Source of the DNA: Cytophagales bacterium
Lineage (GTDB): Bacteria > Bacteroidota > Bacteroidia > Cytophagales > Thermoflexibacteraceae
DNA length: 64,000 nt
NCBI GenBank assembly: GCA_004294445.1
Contig: REAZ01000017.1
Span: 62,001 to 126,000, forward strand
Direction of reading: 5' to 3'
Shown here: positions 1 through 9,400 of the stretch, piece by piece
Layout: the number at the start of each line of letters is the position of its first letter
Numbering within the stretch: the first letter of the stretch is position 1
Program-made: the position numbers and the translations under genes
The notes under the pieces: generated by a model
Database searches by the model: none
The model's input: only the letters and a program-made list of their open reading frames with translations
Told to the model about the DNA's origin: nothing

Positions 1-10
1 ATTTATTTGT

Positions 11-253
11 ATGAAGTTATACAAGTGGCTGAGGAAACCGAAAAAATACGCAACACACACAACTGATAGCACCTTAGATAATGATGTTGATAATATTCAA
101 GGGAGAAATATGGTCATGGGAGAATTGCATAAAAATTCGAATGCGTCTTCCTTCTCTTCTGACGACTCCTCAAGTAGTTCAGATACTTCATCTTCCGATA
201 GTAGCTTTGGAGGAGGAGATTCGGGCGGGGGCGGTTCGAGTGGGGATTGGTAA
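11..253 (+). CDS. Ser/Gly-rich small protein of unknown function
   Basis: 80-residue product. The N-terminal part is basic and polar; the C-terminal 35 residues are almost only Ser, Asp and Gly and end in GGGGSSGDW. Such Gly/Ser tails close many Bacteroidota membrane or TPM-type proteins, but no such domain is present here. There is no signal peptide or membrane segment. The frame is open to the window edge, so the ATG at 11 may be internal and the protein may be longer upstream. It lies 33 bp before the tamB-like gene on the same strand. I do not recognise a function; low-complexity composition limits confidence that it is a complete gene. Confidence 0.45.
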   Translation: MKLYKWLRKPKKYATHTTDSTLDNDVDNIQGRNMVMGELHKNSNASSFSSDDSSSSSDTSSSDSSFGGGDSGGGGSSGDW

Positions 254-279
254 AATTAAGATAAAATTTTCTAAATTTG
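247..279 (+). promoter_or_regulatory. Possible Bacteroidota promoter before the tamB-like gene
   Basis: TTGG at 247-250 is followed after 21 nt by TAAATTTG at 272-279, an exact TAnnTTTG -7 element. Transcription would begin close to the TTG start at 287, which would favour the alternative ATG at 362 as the translation start. The AT-rich setting makes chance matches likely. Confidence 0.3.
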
Positions 280-286
280 AGAAGCA

Positions 287-3200
287 TTGAAGCCAGAAGA
301 AGAAATAAAAAAAATAGTACATCAGGTAGAAGAATCTGCTGAAAAAGCAGTAGAAACTACTATGGTAGTAGTCAAAAAAGTAGAAAGCACTTTCCTAAAA
401 TGGGTCAAAAGACTTGGAAAAGTAAATGCTACAATTTTGGGAATTATACTTACTATTTTGGGCTTGCTGCAACTTTCTGTGGTGCAAACCTATTTGGCAA
501 GGCACGTTACTGACTACCTCACAGAAATAACAGGCTTTGAGTCTTCGGTAGAAAAAGTATCTATCCGATGGCTTGACGAGGCAGTGCTGAAAAATGTACT
601 CATCAAAGACCACAAGAAAAACACCATGATTGCCGTAAAAGAATTGGTGGTGAACTACAGCCTGATTGGTTTTTTGCAGCGAAAAGATATTGTTTTAGAC
701 CAAGTAGGCGTAATAGCGGGTGATGTAAACCTGATTAATAATGCCAAAGATTCTACCCTAAATATTCAGGCATGGATTGATGCTTTTGGCTCTGGTGCCC
801 CCCCCGATACTACCCTGTCCTCTGTCAAATTCATTATCCATGAGGCATATTTGCAAGGCACGCATTTTAGTTATCAAGACATTTATTCAGATTCTTTGGG
901 CAAAAATGAGTTTGATTATTTTCACTTTCAGTTGGATAGCATTGAGGGTGAAATTGAGAATTTCTTAGTTGCCAATGATACTATAGAGGTGAAGGTAAAC
1001 ACACTTTCTGCCATAGACCCCGCTATTAATTTCCCTATTCACGAACTTCGCACTTTTTTTAGGCTCTGCGACAAAAGCATGAATTTTCAAAAATTATACG
1101 CCAATATTGGTCATAGTATCGTAAGGGATTCTTTGGTTTTTCGCTACAATGACATGGGCGATTTTTCTGATTTTAACAACAAAATTCGCATTCATGCCAA
1201 GCTAAAAGACAGCAGAGTTACCTATACAGACCTTGCTTTTTTTGCACCAAGTTTGGGGCAGTGGAAAGAAACGCTTTTGGTAAGCGGCATTATTAGTGGT
1301 ACAGTAGCGGATTTTAAAGCAAAAAAATTAGATTTAAGGTTTGGGAAGCAGAGCCGTTTGCAAGGCAATGTGGCGATGGAAGGCTTACCCGATATAGAGG
1401 AAACTTTTATAGATTACGATTTGAACAGTTCTCAAGTTTTCCTGCCCGATATTAGGCAATATCTTTCCTCAGACCAGTACAATCGGGTAGAGAAATTTGG
1501 CTTGGTGAAATTTAGCAGCGAGTTGCAAGGGTTTTACTACGACTTTGTAGCTCATGGGGATTTTGATACGGGCTTGGGCTATTTAGGTACGGATAATATT
1601 CACCTTAGTTTGGGGAATAGCAAAAATACTTACGAAGGTAAAATAAGCACTAAAAATTTTGATTTGGGCGAATTGCTTTTTATTCCAAAAATTCTACAAA
1701 AAATTGATTTCAAGGGATTTATCAAAGGCAAAGGTTTTACACCTTCTACGGCGGAAGTAGATATAGACTCGCAAATTGCTCGCTTTGGCGTGTACGGCTA
1801 CGACTACCAAAATATAGACCTCGATGCCAAGCTAAGTAAAAGCCTATTTGAGGGTAAAATTTCTGTCAAAGACTCCAATTTTGTTTTCCAAGGAGATGGA
1901 AATATCAACTTAAAAGACAGCACCATCATCTTTAACGGGCAAGTAGAAAAATCTTTACTGCACAAAATAAACATGGCAACTAAGCCCACTTTTCTGAAAA
2001 CGAATATGCTCGTTAATCTGAAAGGATTAGACTTAGATAGGTTGGAAGGCACTGTCAATGTGAATCATTTTGATTTGAAGATAGAGGACAGAAAGTTAGA
2101 CATGGATTACTTCATTTTGGTAGATAAGGTCATTAGCAAAGATAAAAGGCGGCTGGCTTTAGGCTCCTCTTTGGTCAATTTTACTGCCGAAGGCGATTTC
2201 AGTGTGGGAGAAACCATAAGCCATGTGGCTGAATTGGCAGAGGAGTATCTACTTCATTTTGAAAGAAATATGCTAAAAACAAATCAATACTATGCCCAAA
2301 AACAAAAAGGTTTTACACCATCTTTGCCCGCTCCGAAGCCCGCTAATTTTAAGTATGAGTTTTGGCTCAAAAATATCAATCCTATTTTTGAGTTTTTTCA
2401 GGTAGATGCCAAATTAAACCAGAATGCTAAAATTAATGGCGATTTTTTTTATGGCTCTCGCTCTGGCATGACGCTCAAAACCAAAATAGATTCTCTGATT
2501 TACAACAAGTTGGAGTTTTATTACAACGAACTCAATGTAAGTACCTCTAAGATGCAGGATAGTACGGGCGTGGAAGGAAGTGTCAAGATTTCCTCAAAAC
2601 ATCAATTCGTATTAGATGAAAAAAATGAATTAATCATCGATACGGATAATTTGCAGCTAAATGCCGAACTCACAGATTTTATGCTCAAATACGGAGTTTT
2701 CATACATCAGAGCGAAACTACAAACTCCATAGATACAAAAGGCAGCATCAAATTCTTGCCAAATCAGACCTATTTGCTTGGTATCGAATCCTCCAAATTG
2801 CAGTTGATAGGGGAACTTTGGCAGACCCCCGAAGGTAGTCAGGTAATGATTCAGGGGAAGGAAATCAGCCTGCAGAATATTACTTTTACAAATGGGGAAG
2901 ATTCTGTTTCGGCAGTAGGTAATATCTCCGAAGATGGAAACAAAAAACTCAATATTAATATCAAAAACTTAGAATTAGATATATTTAGCGAGTTTTTGGG
3001 CTTCAAACTTGGCGGAGAGCTAAACGGCTTTGCTGCCTTGCAAGGCTTGTATGACCGCGATAAACTCAAAATAGAAAATGAGTTAAAAATAAATGACCTA
3101 AGCCTTGATAATTTTCTGATTGGCAATATTATCAGCACAAGCACTTGGGATACGCCTACTAAGGCAATGATTATCAGTACAGACATAGAAAGAGATGGCA

Positions 3201-4972
3201 AGAAAACTCTGCTTTGCAAAGGAACTTTCACCCCCGATAAAATAGAAAGCCCGCTTGACCTAAAAGCAGAGCTAAATGAGTTGGAGGTAAATATTTTAGA
3301 GCCATTTCTTGCTGATATTGCATCTGGCTTCGGTGGTACAGCCAAAGGAGAACTCAAAATTACAGGCAAATTAGCATCTCCCGTAGTGGAGGGAAGTGCT
3401 TTTATCAGACGTGGGAAGTTCACTATCAATTACTTAGGAACTACTTATACGTTTAGCGACCGCGTGTATATGCTCAAAGACAGAATTTCCTTTAAAAGAT
3501 TTAGAATGAGGGACGACCAAAGAAGCCTCGCTTTTTTAGATGGCAGCATTTTCCACAAAGGATTTCAAGATTTTTCTTTAGACCTCAAAGGGAGATTTTC
3601 CAAATTTAAACTATTGAATACCAAAGCAACAGATGACGCACTTTACTATGGCACAGCTATAGGAACAGGCACGCTCTCCATTGCAGGTGTAGGGGCTAAT
3701 CTGAACATAGATGTCGATGTAAAAAGTGAAAAAGGGACAAAAATGTATCTGGCTTTTGACGGATATTCTACAGTAGAGCAAAAAGATTTTATCAACTACG
3801 TGGAGTTTAGCCCAAAACGCTACAAGGATACCGCACAAGTCAAACTTAAGCCCGCACATCCTAAAATTGACCTCTCTCGATTGCTTATTAATATGAATGT
3901 GGAAATTACCCCCGATGCCTTTGCCGAAATTATTTTGGATAGGAAAACGGGAGATATTATCAGAGGGAATGCAAGAGGGAAAATTAGCATGAAAGTAGAT
4001 ACAAAAGCCGATTTTGAGATGTTTGGAAGTGTAGAGATTGTGCAGGGGGCTTATAATTTTACGTTCCAAAACTTATTTAATAAGGAGTTTGGCGTGGCGG
4101 CAGGCAGCACCATCACTTGGAGCGGCGACCCACTGAAGGGCATGATGAACATCAAAGCTACTTATACTCAGCGTGCGTCTTTTGCCCCGATGTTGGAAAG
4201 TGCCGACAATGACAGCCCCGAACTAAAACGCCGTTACCCTATTCAGGTAGATTTGCTCCTCAAAGGGGAAGTTTTTAGCCCTGAAATTAAGTTTGATATT
4301 AACTTTTTTGACTACCCAAATACGATTGTAGCGGGTGGGCAGTCTATTTCTCTTTCCAATAGTGTGGCAGCCTTCAAAACTCGTCTTGCCAATGACGATG
4401 CGGAGCTAAACAGGCAGGTTTTTAGCCTTATTCTGCTTCGCAAACTTTCTCCACCCAATTCATTTACAGGTTTTGGGCAATCGGCGGCGGGGAGCGTGAG
4501 CGAGCTTCTCACTAACCAACTAAGCTATTGGATGTCGCAAGTAGATGAAAATTTGGAAGTAGATATAGACCTCAACGGCTTGGATGCCAATGCTTTGAAT
4601 ACTTTTCAGTTGCGACTTTCTTACAGTTTCCTGAATGGTCGGGTGCGTGTTACCCGCGATGGCAGTTTTACCAATATGCAAAATCAGGCAAATGCAAGCA
4701 GTGTAATTGGCGACTGGACTATAGAGTACCTTGTAACGCGTGATGGCAAATTGAGAATGAAAATGTATCGCCGCAATTTCTCCAATGTATTTGATGCATC
4801 GCTCGGAAATACTTCGGCTACTACGGGTGCAAGTATCATGTATATCAAATCTTTTAATAAGTTTTGGGACTTCTTTGGCAATATTTTTAAGAAAAGCAAG
4901 AAAAAGAAAGCAAGCGAAAAAAGTAAAATGACGGAAAAATCCGAAGATGGGCAGGATAAATCAAAAGAGTAA
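287..4972 (+). CDS. tamB: TamB-like translocation/assembly module protein
   Basis: Very large (1561 residues) envelope protein of the AsmA/TamB type. One N-terminal membrane helix (about residues 46-66) anchors it in the inner membrane; the rest is a long run of beta-rich segments of the kind that form the lipid-carrying groove, and the last 450 residues match the TamB C-terminal (DUF490) region, with a Lys-rich tail after it. Family members span the periplasm and help outer-membrane protein assembly or phospholipid transport. The start is TTG at 287; an in-frame ATG at 362 just before the membrane helix is a good alternative and fits a possible promoter at 247-279. secG follows in the same direction. 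The family call is firm, the exact partner unknown. Confidence 0.85.
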   Translation: MKPEEEIKKIVHQVEESAEKAVETTMVVVKKVESTFLKWVKRLGKVNATILGIILTILGLLQLSVVQTYLARHVTDYLTEITGFESSVEKVSIRWLDEAVLKNVLIKDHKKNTMIAVKELVVNYSLIGFLQRKDIVLDQVGVIAGDVNLINNAKDSTLNIQAWIDAFGSGAPPDTTLSSVKFIIHEAYLQGTHFSYQDIYSDSLGKNEFDYFHFQLDSIEGEIENFLVANDTIEVKVNTLSAIDPAINFPIHELRTFFRLCDKSMNFQKLYANIGHSIVRDSLVFRYNDMGDFSDFNNKIRIHAKLKDSRVTYTDLAFFAPSLGQWKETLLVSGIISGTVADFKAKKLDLRFGKQSRLQGNVAMEGLPDIEETFIDYDLNSSQVFLPDIRQYLSSDQYNRVEKFGLVKFSSELQGFYYDFVAHGDFDTGLGYLGTDNIHLSLGNSKNTYEGKISTKNFDLGELLFIPKILQKIDFKGFIKGKGFTPSTAEVDIDSQIARFGVYGYDYQNIDLDAKLSKSLFEGKISVKDSNFVFQGDGNINLKDSTIIFNGQVEKSLLHKINMATKPTFLKTNMLVNLKGLDLDRLEGTVNVNHFDLKIEDRKLDMDYFILVDKVISKDKRRLALGSSLVNFTAEGDFSVGETISHVAELAEEYLLHFERNMLKTNQYYAQKQKGFTPSLPAPKPANFKYEFWLKNINPIFEFFQVDAKLNQNAKINGDFFYGSRSGMTLKTKIDSLIYNKLEFYYNELNVSTSKMQDSTGVEGSVKISSKHQFVLDEKNELIIDTDNLQLNAELTDFMLKYGVFIHQSETTNSIDTKGSIKFLPNQTYLLGIESSKLQLIGELWQTPEGSQVMIQGKEISLQNITFTNGEDSVSAVGNISEDGNKKLNINIKNLELDIFSEFLGFKLGGELNGFAALQGLYDRDKLKIENELKINDLSLDNFLIGNIISTSTWDTPTKAMIISTDIERDGKKTLLCKGTFTPDKIESPLDLKAELNELEVNILEPFLADIASGFGGTAKGELKITGKLASPVVEGSAFIRRGKFTINYLGTTYTFSDRVYMLKDRISFKRFRMRDDQRSLAFLDGSIFHKGFQDFSLDLKGRFSKFKLLNTKATDDALYYGTAIGTGTLSIAGVGANLNIDVDVKSEKGTKMYLAFDGYSTVEQKDFINYVEFSPKRYKDTAQVKLKPAHPKIDLSRLLINMNVEITPDAFAEIILDRKTGDIIRGNARGKISMKVDTKADFEMFGSVEIVQGAYNFTFQNLFNKEFGVAAGSTITWSGDPLKGMMNIKATYTQRASFAPMLESADNDSPELKRRYPIQVDLLLKGEVFSPEIKFDINFFDYPNTIVAGGQSISLSNSVAAFKTRLANDDAELNRQVFSLILLRKLSPPNSFTGFGQSAAGSVSELLTNQLSYWMSQVDENLEVDIDLNGLDANALNTFQLRLSYSFLNGRVRVTRDGSFTNMQNQANASSVIGDWTIEYLVTRDGKLRMKMYRRNFSNVFDASLGNTSATTGASIMYIKSFNKFWDFFGNIFKKSKKKKASEKSKMTEKSEDGQDKSKE

Positions 4973-5004
4973 GCAAAATTACTAAGATTTATTTAGGCAT
5001 TAAG

Positions 5005-5036
5005 TTTGACAAATCCAGAAAAAAGCACTTACTTTG
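5005..5036 (+). promoter_or_regulatory. Possible promoter of secG
   Basis: TTTG at 5005-5008 (within TTTGAC) and TTACTTTG ending at 5036 have the spacing of the Bacteroidota primary sigma factor promoter. The -7 element departs from TAnnTTTG at one position. The secG ATG is 48 nt downstream. Confidence 0.35.
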
Positions 5037-5083
5037 CAATCCAAATTTGAAAGATCAAAAAAATATCTAAATTTCATATTGCA

Positions 5084-5443
5084 ATGACAGGATTTATTAT
5101 TGGAACTATTATCGTGGTGTCGATACTGTTGGTATTGGTAGTATTAGCCCAGAACCCAAAAAGTAGTGGAAGCGGCGGCGGATTGGCTTTTTCAGGTGCA
5201 AACCAACTGATGGGTGCAAAACGCAGTGCTGACGTTTTTGAGAAAATGACATGGGGTTTCATCGTTACTATCATGCTTTTTGCCTTAGTAGCCAATGTAA
5301 CTTTGGACAAAAACGGTGCAACTGAGCAATTTTCAAGCCCTAACGTAGAAAAAGCAAAAGAAACAGGAATTACTGCTCCTACTCCTGCTTTAGATTCTGC
5401 AGCCCAACAAACTCCCGTTTCTGTGGATACCACAAAGAAATAA
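5084..5443 (+). CDS. secG: Preprotein translocase subunit SecG
   Basis: 119-residue membrane protein with two hydrophobic helices (about 1-21 and 52-75) joined by the short Gly/Ser-rich loop typical of SecG (NPKSSGSGGG, then AFSG and MGAKRSAD). SecG is the small helper subunit of the SecYEG channel and increases preprotein export. The tail of about 35 residues is polar and rich in Thr, Ala and Pro, as in other Bacteroidota SecG proteins. It is followed by a strong hairpin (5456-5490), so it is probably the last gene of its transcript. Confident call. Confidence 0.93.
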   Translation: MTGFIIGTIIVVSILLVLVVLAQNPKSSGSGGGLAFSGANQLMGAKRSADVFEKMTWGFIVTIMLFALVANVTLDKNGATEQFSSPNVEKAKETGITAPTPALDSAAQQTPVSVDTTKK

Positions 5444-5455
5444 ATACAAAAATTT

Positions 5456-5490
5456 AGTACCTATTAAGTTCTTTTAGCCTAATAGGTACT
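5456..5490. terminator. Bidirectional hairpin terminator between secG and the TrpF-like gene
   Basis: Perfect 11-bp arms AGTACCTATTA (5456-5466) and TAATAGGTACT (5480-5490), followed by TTTTC on the plus strand. The hairpin lies between two convergent genes and can serve both. Confidence 0.75.
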
Positions 5491-5494
5491 TTTC

Positions 5495-6106
5495 TTACAT
5501 TTCTATATTGTCTTCTATTTCTATTTGCTCTAATATTGCCGCCAAACTGTCTATTGTCCCCCTGATAGCAATTCCTTTTGGTTTTATCTGTTCTAATATT
5601 GTCAAAATATTATCTTGGGTGATGCCAAAACCAAGCAAGATAGGATATTCATTGCAAAGTTTGGCGAGCAAGCTGCTTACTTGGGCATCAATTTTCAACA
5701 AGCTACTTTCTAATAAAAAATAGACTACGTTAGGCACTTGCTCGCTTAGTGCTTCATAGCACAAAGCCAATGTTTCCAAATTGTCTATCGAGAACCGATA
5801 AATAAGAGGGGCGTTGCTATGCAGTGCATCTTCTTCAACAAATTTTTTGAGTAGTACCGCCGAGTTTAACTCCAGCATAGAAAGCGGATAGTCGGAAATA
5901 TGCACAGGAGTAGCTGAAGAAATTTCCCCCACTATTTGCACTCCCGCTACCCAACTCGCTATTTCTTGGGCTGTTTTTGCTTGCAGGAAATCTGCCGAAT
6001 AATCGTCCAAGCAAAATCCTATCATATCCACTCCTATACCTGCACAATACCTCGCCGTAGCCAAGTCTGTGATATGGCTCACTTTAACCACTGTTTTTAA
6101 ACCCAT
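5495..6106 (-). CDS. Phosphoribosylanthranilate isomerase-like (TrpF-like) barrel protein without catalytic Cys
   Basis: 203 residues, the length and strand pattern of a TrpF (beta/alpha)8 barrel: the N-terminal strand followed by an ITDLATARYCAGIGVDMIGF-like segment corresponds to the start of TrpF, and a GFGI and an IRGTID segment near the C-terminus match the phosphate-binding end. In true TrpF the first strand carries KICG with the catalytic Cys; here it reads KVSH (residues 8-11), so the general base is missing. No trp genes are adjacent. It is probably not a working isomerase; a degenerate paralogue kept for another role is likely. Paralogues of this kind occur in Bacteroidota, but their function is not known to me. 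Confidence 0.6.
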   Translation of the reverse strand: MGLKTVVKVSHITDLATARYCAGIGVDMIGFCLDDYSADFLQAKTAQEIASWVAGVQIVGEISSATPVHISDYPLSMLELNSAVLLKKFVEEDALHSNAPLIYRFSIDNLETLALCYEALSEQVPNVVYFLLESSLLKIDAQVSSLLAKLCNEYPILLGFGITQDNILTILEQIKPKGIAIRGTIDSLAAILEQIEIEDNIEM

Positions 6107-6487
6107 AAAAAATAATATATAATAACAACTTAAATTATTCGCCTATAAAATCTTATAAAAGTCCTCAAACATACGCATAAACATTGATTTCACAAAAATA
6201 CAATTCATTTTTTTTATTTATTTTTTAATTTTCTTATTTCTTTTATGTTTCTTTGTCTTGGTATGGTGTACCCCAAAGTTTGGACAAATTTAGTGTAAAA
6301 CTAAGCGGCACTCCACTTCTTTTAAGTCTAAGCAAAACTTCTCATACTTCGCAAAATAGGGCTACTATATTTTGGTATAATTTTCAGCAAAACTGATAAT
6401 AGGCGACTTGCTGTTTTGGTATCTTTTTGCTACTTTTGGTTTTCAGATTCTTACTATCTATTTTTTTAAAATAAATTTTTGCTATTT
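6107..6487. other. 381-bp spacer with repeat copy and possible IS end
   Basis: Non-coding. It holds one copy of the dispersed repeat (about 6303-6361) and, at 6267-6286, a TGTACCCCAAAGTTTGGACA segment that resembles the terminal inverted repeat of IS3-family elements, without any transposase. Runs of A and T precede the restriction-modification gene. Confidence 0.5.
6303..6361 (-). repeat. Dispersed repeat, copy 1
   Basis: Read on the minus strand it contains TTTTGCGAAG, GTTTTGCTTAGACTTAAA and GGAGTGCCGC in that order, matching the copy at 15992-16056 with a few substitutions. It is intergenic. Confidence 0.6.
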
Positions 6488-9400
6488 ATGTCTATTGCAC
6501 GAATTAACCAATATTATAACGAAATCCATGAAGCCCAACAATTTTCGGGCAGCAAAAAAGAAACTTCTATCAGACGTTATTTTGCAGAATTATTAAATTT
6601 TTTTGCCAAAGAAAAACATTTGAGATTGGTAGATGAAATTAAAATACCGAACTCTACCAAACAGCCTGATGGGGTACTGATAGATATTTTTAAGTATCGT
6701 TATGGTTATTGGGAGGCAAAAGATTTGCAAGACGATTTTGAAAAAGAGCTGAATAATAAAATCAAAATTGGCTATCCTACAGAAAATTTGCTATTCGAAA
6801 ACTCCAAAAAAGCTATGCTTATACGTGGAGATGTGCGTGAAACCTGCGATATGACTGATGCCAAAGCATTACAAGCCTTACTCCTCAAATTTGTAAGTTT
6901 TGAGAAAAAAGAAGCTAAAGATTTTAAGGAAGCTGTTGAAATTTTTAGGAATGAAGTAGGCGAAATTGCAAGGGTTTTGAAAAAAATGATAGAAAATTTT
7001 GTAGGAACAGAGCAAAATTTGATAGATACAGAAAAAGTTTACAACAAAGAATTTGTAATAGCACACAGCGAACTATTCGAACTTTGCAAACTTTCTATTA
7101 ATCCTACTATTGCAAAATCGGATATTAACGAAATGATAGTACAGCATATCTTGACGGGAGATATTTTTAGAACCATTTTTGATGATGCGCAGTATTTGGA
7201 CGAAAATAATATTGCGATGGCACTCAATAAAATAGAAAAATCTTTCTTTACAGGAAACTTAAAACGCAGCACTTTGCAAGCCATTCAGCCTTACTATAGA
7301 GCTATTAAGGGACAGGCTGCCGCACTTTTGGCACACGAAGAAAAGCAAGATTTTTTGAAAACCATTTACGAAAACTTTTATCAAGCCTACAACCCAAAAG
7401 GAGCAGACAAGCTCGGTATCGTCTATACACCTTCCGAAATTGTCAATTTTATGCTTGATAGCACCGAATATTTGCTTGAAAAGCATTTTGATAAAACTCT
7501 TTCTGACAAGGGCGTGGAAATTCTTGACCCCGCCACAGGTACAGGCACTTTTATTACGCACCTGATAAAAAAACTAAGTCCACACACACTCAAGTACAAA
7601 TACGAACACGAACTGCACGCCAACGAAGTAGCTATTCTGCCTTATTACATTGCCAATCTCAATATTGAGTACATTTATAGGCAAAAAATGGGGGAGTATT
7701 GCAATTTTAATAATATATGTTGGGTAGATACTTTGGATAATACAGATGCGTTGGCATACAAAAACCAGCAAAAAGGCTTGTTCAAAGATACCTCTATGCT
7801 CGAAAACTACCAACGCATACAAAACCAAAATAGCCGACCTCTCACCGTAATCATTGGCAATCCGCCCTATAATGCTAATCAGCAAAACGAAAACGACAGT
7901 AATAAAAACAGAGAATACTACTTCAATTATCCCAAAAAAGAGGGTGGAGTAGATGGCAGAATAAAGGAAACTTATGTAGCATATAGCCAAGCTACCAAGA
8001 CAAAAGTGTATGATATGTATGCCCGTTTTTACCGTTGGGCTTCAGACCGCATGAAAAATGATGGCATTATTGCCTTCGTTACCAATAGAAGTTTTATAGA
8101 TAGTGGCACGTATGACGGTTTTCGCAAGTGTATTAGAGATGATTTTGATTTTGCCTATATTTTGGATACGCAAAGTGATGTAAGGAAAAATCCTAAAATT
8201 GCGGGGACAACGCACAATGTTTTTGGCATACAAACAGGTGTTGCTATCATGTTTTTGATTAAAAAGCAAAGTGAAAATCAAGAAAAATTGCCTTGCAAGA
8301 TTTTTTATCATACACTCACAGATGAACAAACCAAAATAGAAAAACTACAATGGTTAAAAGATAATCCCTTTCCGTCTGTCCCTTTTGAGAGAATACAACC
8401 TGATGAAAATAATCATTGGATTAATCTTTCTGTTTCTGATTTCAAAACTTTATTGCCAATTATCCAAAGTGATAACGAAAATAAAGAAGATGAAAAATTA
8501 TTTCACATTTCTACGATTGGTGTAAACACAGCAAGAGATGAGTGGGTTTTTGATTTTAGCAAGGGAAATTTAGAGAAAAAAATTGCCTTTTTTGTAAAAA
8601 AGTATAACGAAATTTTAGAGCAACAATTTGTAGATGATGGCGATAAAACTTGGAGAAAATATCTCAAAAAACATAAAGATAAAAACGGAAATGGAAAAAA
8701 TGGAAACGGGAAGCCACAGTTGGTGAATGAGCCAGAAAATTGGGATACTTCTATTAAGTGGAGTGAAAGCTTAAAAAACTATTTTTTAAGAAATGGCTTC
8801 TTAAAAGATAAGAAAATAAAAATAATAAAAAAACAAGTTTTAGAGGCTAATTACAGACCTTTCACTAAGCAATTCTATTATGCAAACCAAATTTTGAGCG
8901 ATAGGCTCACCCGCAATCATTATGCTATGTTTGGAGAAAATTTGGATAAAGATAATAAGGTTATTTGCTTCTCAGGATTGCACAGTAGCAAGCCTTTTCA
9001 GAGTTTGGCGGTAAATAAAATAATGAACTTTGATTTTTTAGAAAAAACAAATTGCCTTCCTTTTTACACCTATCTCGAAAATGGCGAAAGAGTAGAAAAT
9101 ATTACGGATTGGGGATTAGCAGAATTTCAGCAAAAGTATAGCCCCACCCCAGCCCTCCCCAAAGGGGATGGAGTGAGAACTCCCCCTTCGGGGGTTGGGG
9201 GGCTTAGTAAGTTAGACATTTTCCATTACATCTACGCAGTTTTACATTCGCCTGCGTACCGCAAAACGTATGAATTGGACTTAAAACGTGAATTTCCTCG
9301 TATTCCTTTGTATGACGATTTTTGGAAATATGCAGAGGCAGGGAAAAAGCTGATGGACTTGCATATTAATTACGAATCAGTAATGACTAATGACAAATCT

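Noticed and set aside
81..290. 69-residue plus-strand frame overlapping the Ser/Gly-rich gene
   Set aside because: It is the alternative frame of the same low-complexity DNA and ends inside the next gene's start region.
2851..3429. 192-residue minus-strand frame inside tamB
   Set aside because: It lies entirely within the tamB-like gene and reads as the antisense of beta-rich repeats.
7574..7990. 138-residue minus-strand frame
   Set aside because: It lies wholly antisense to the methylase core of the first restriction-modification gene.
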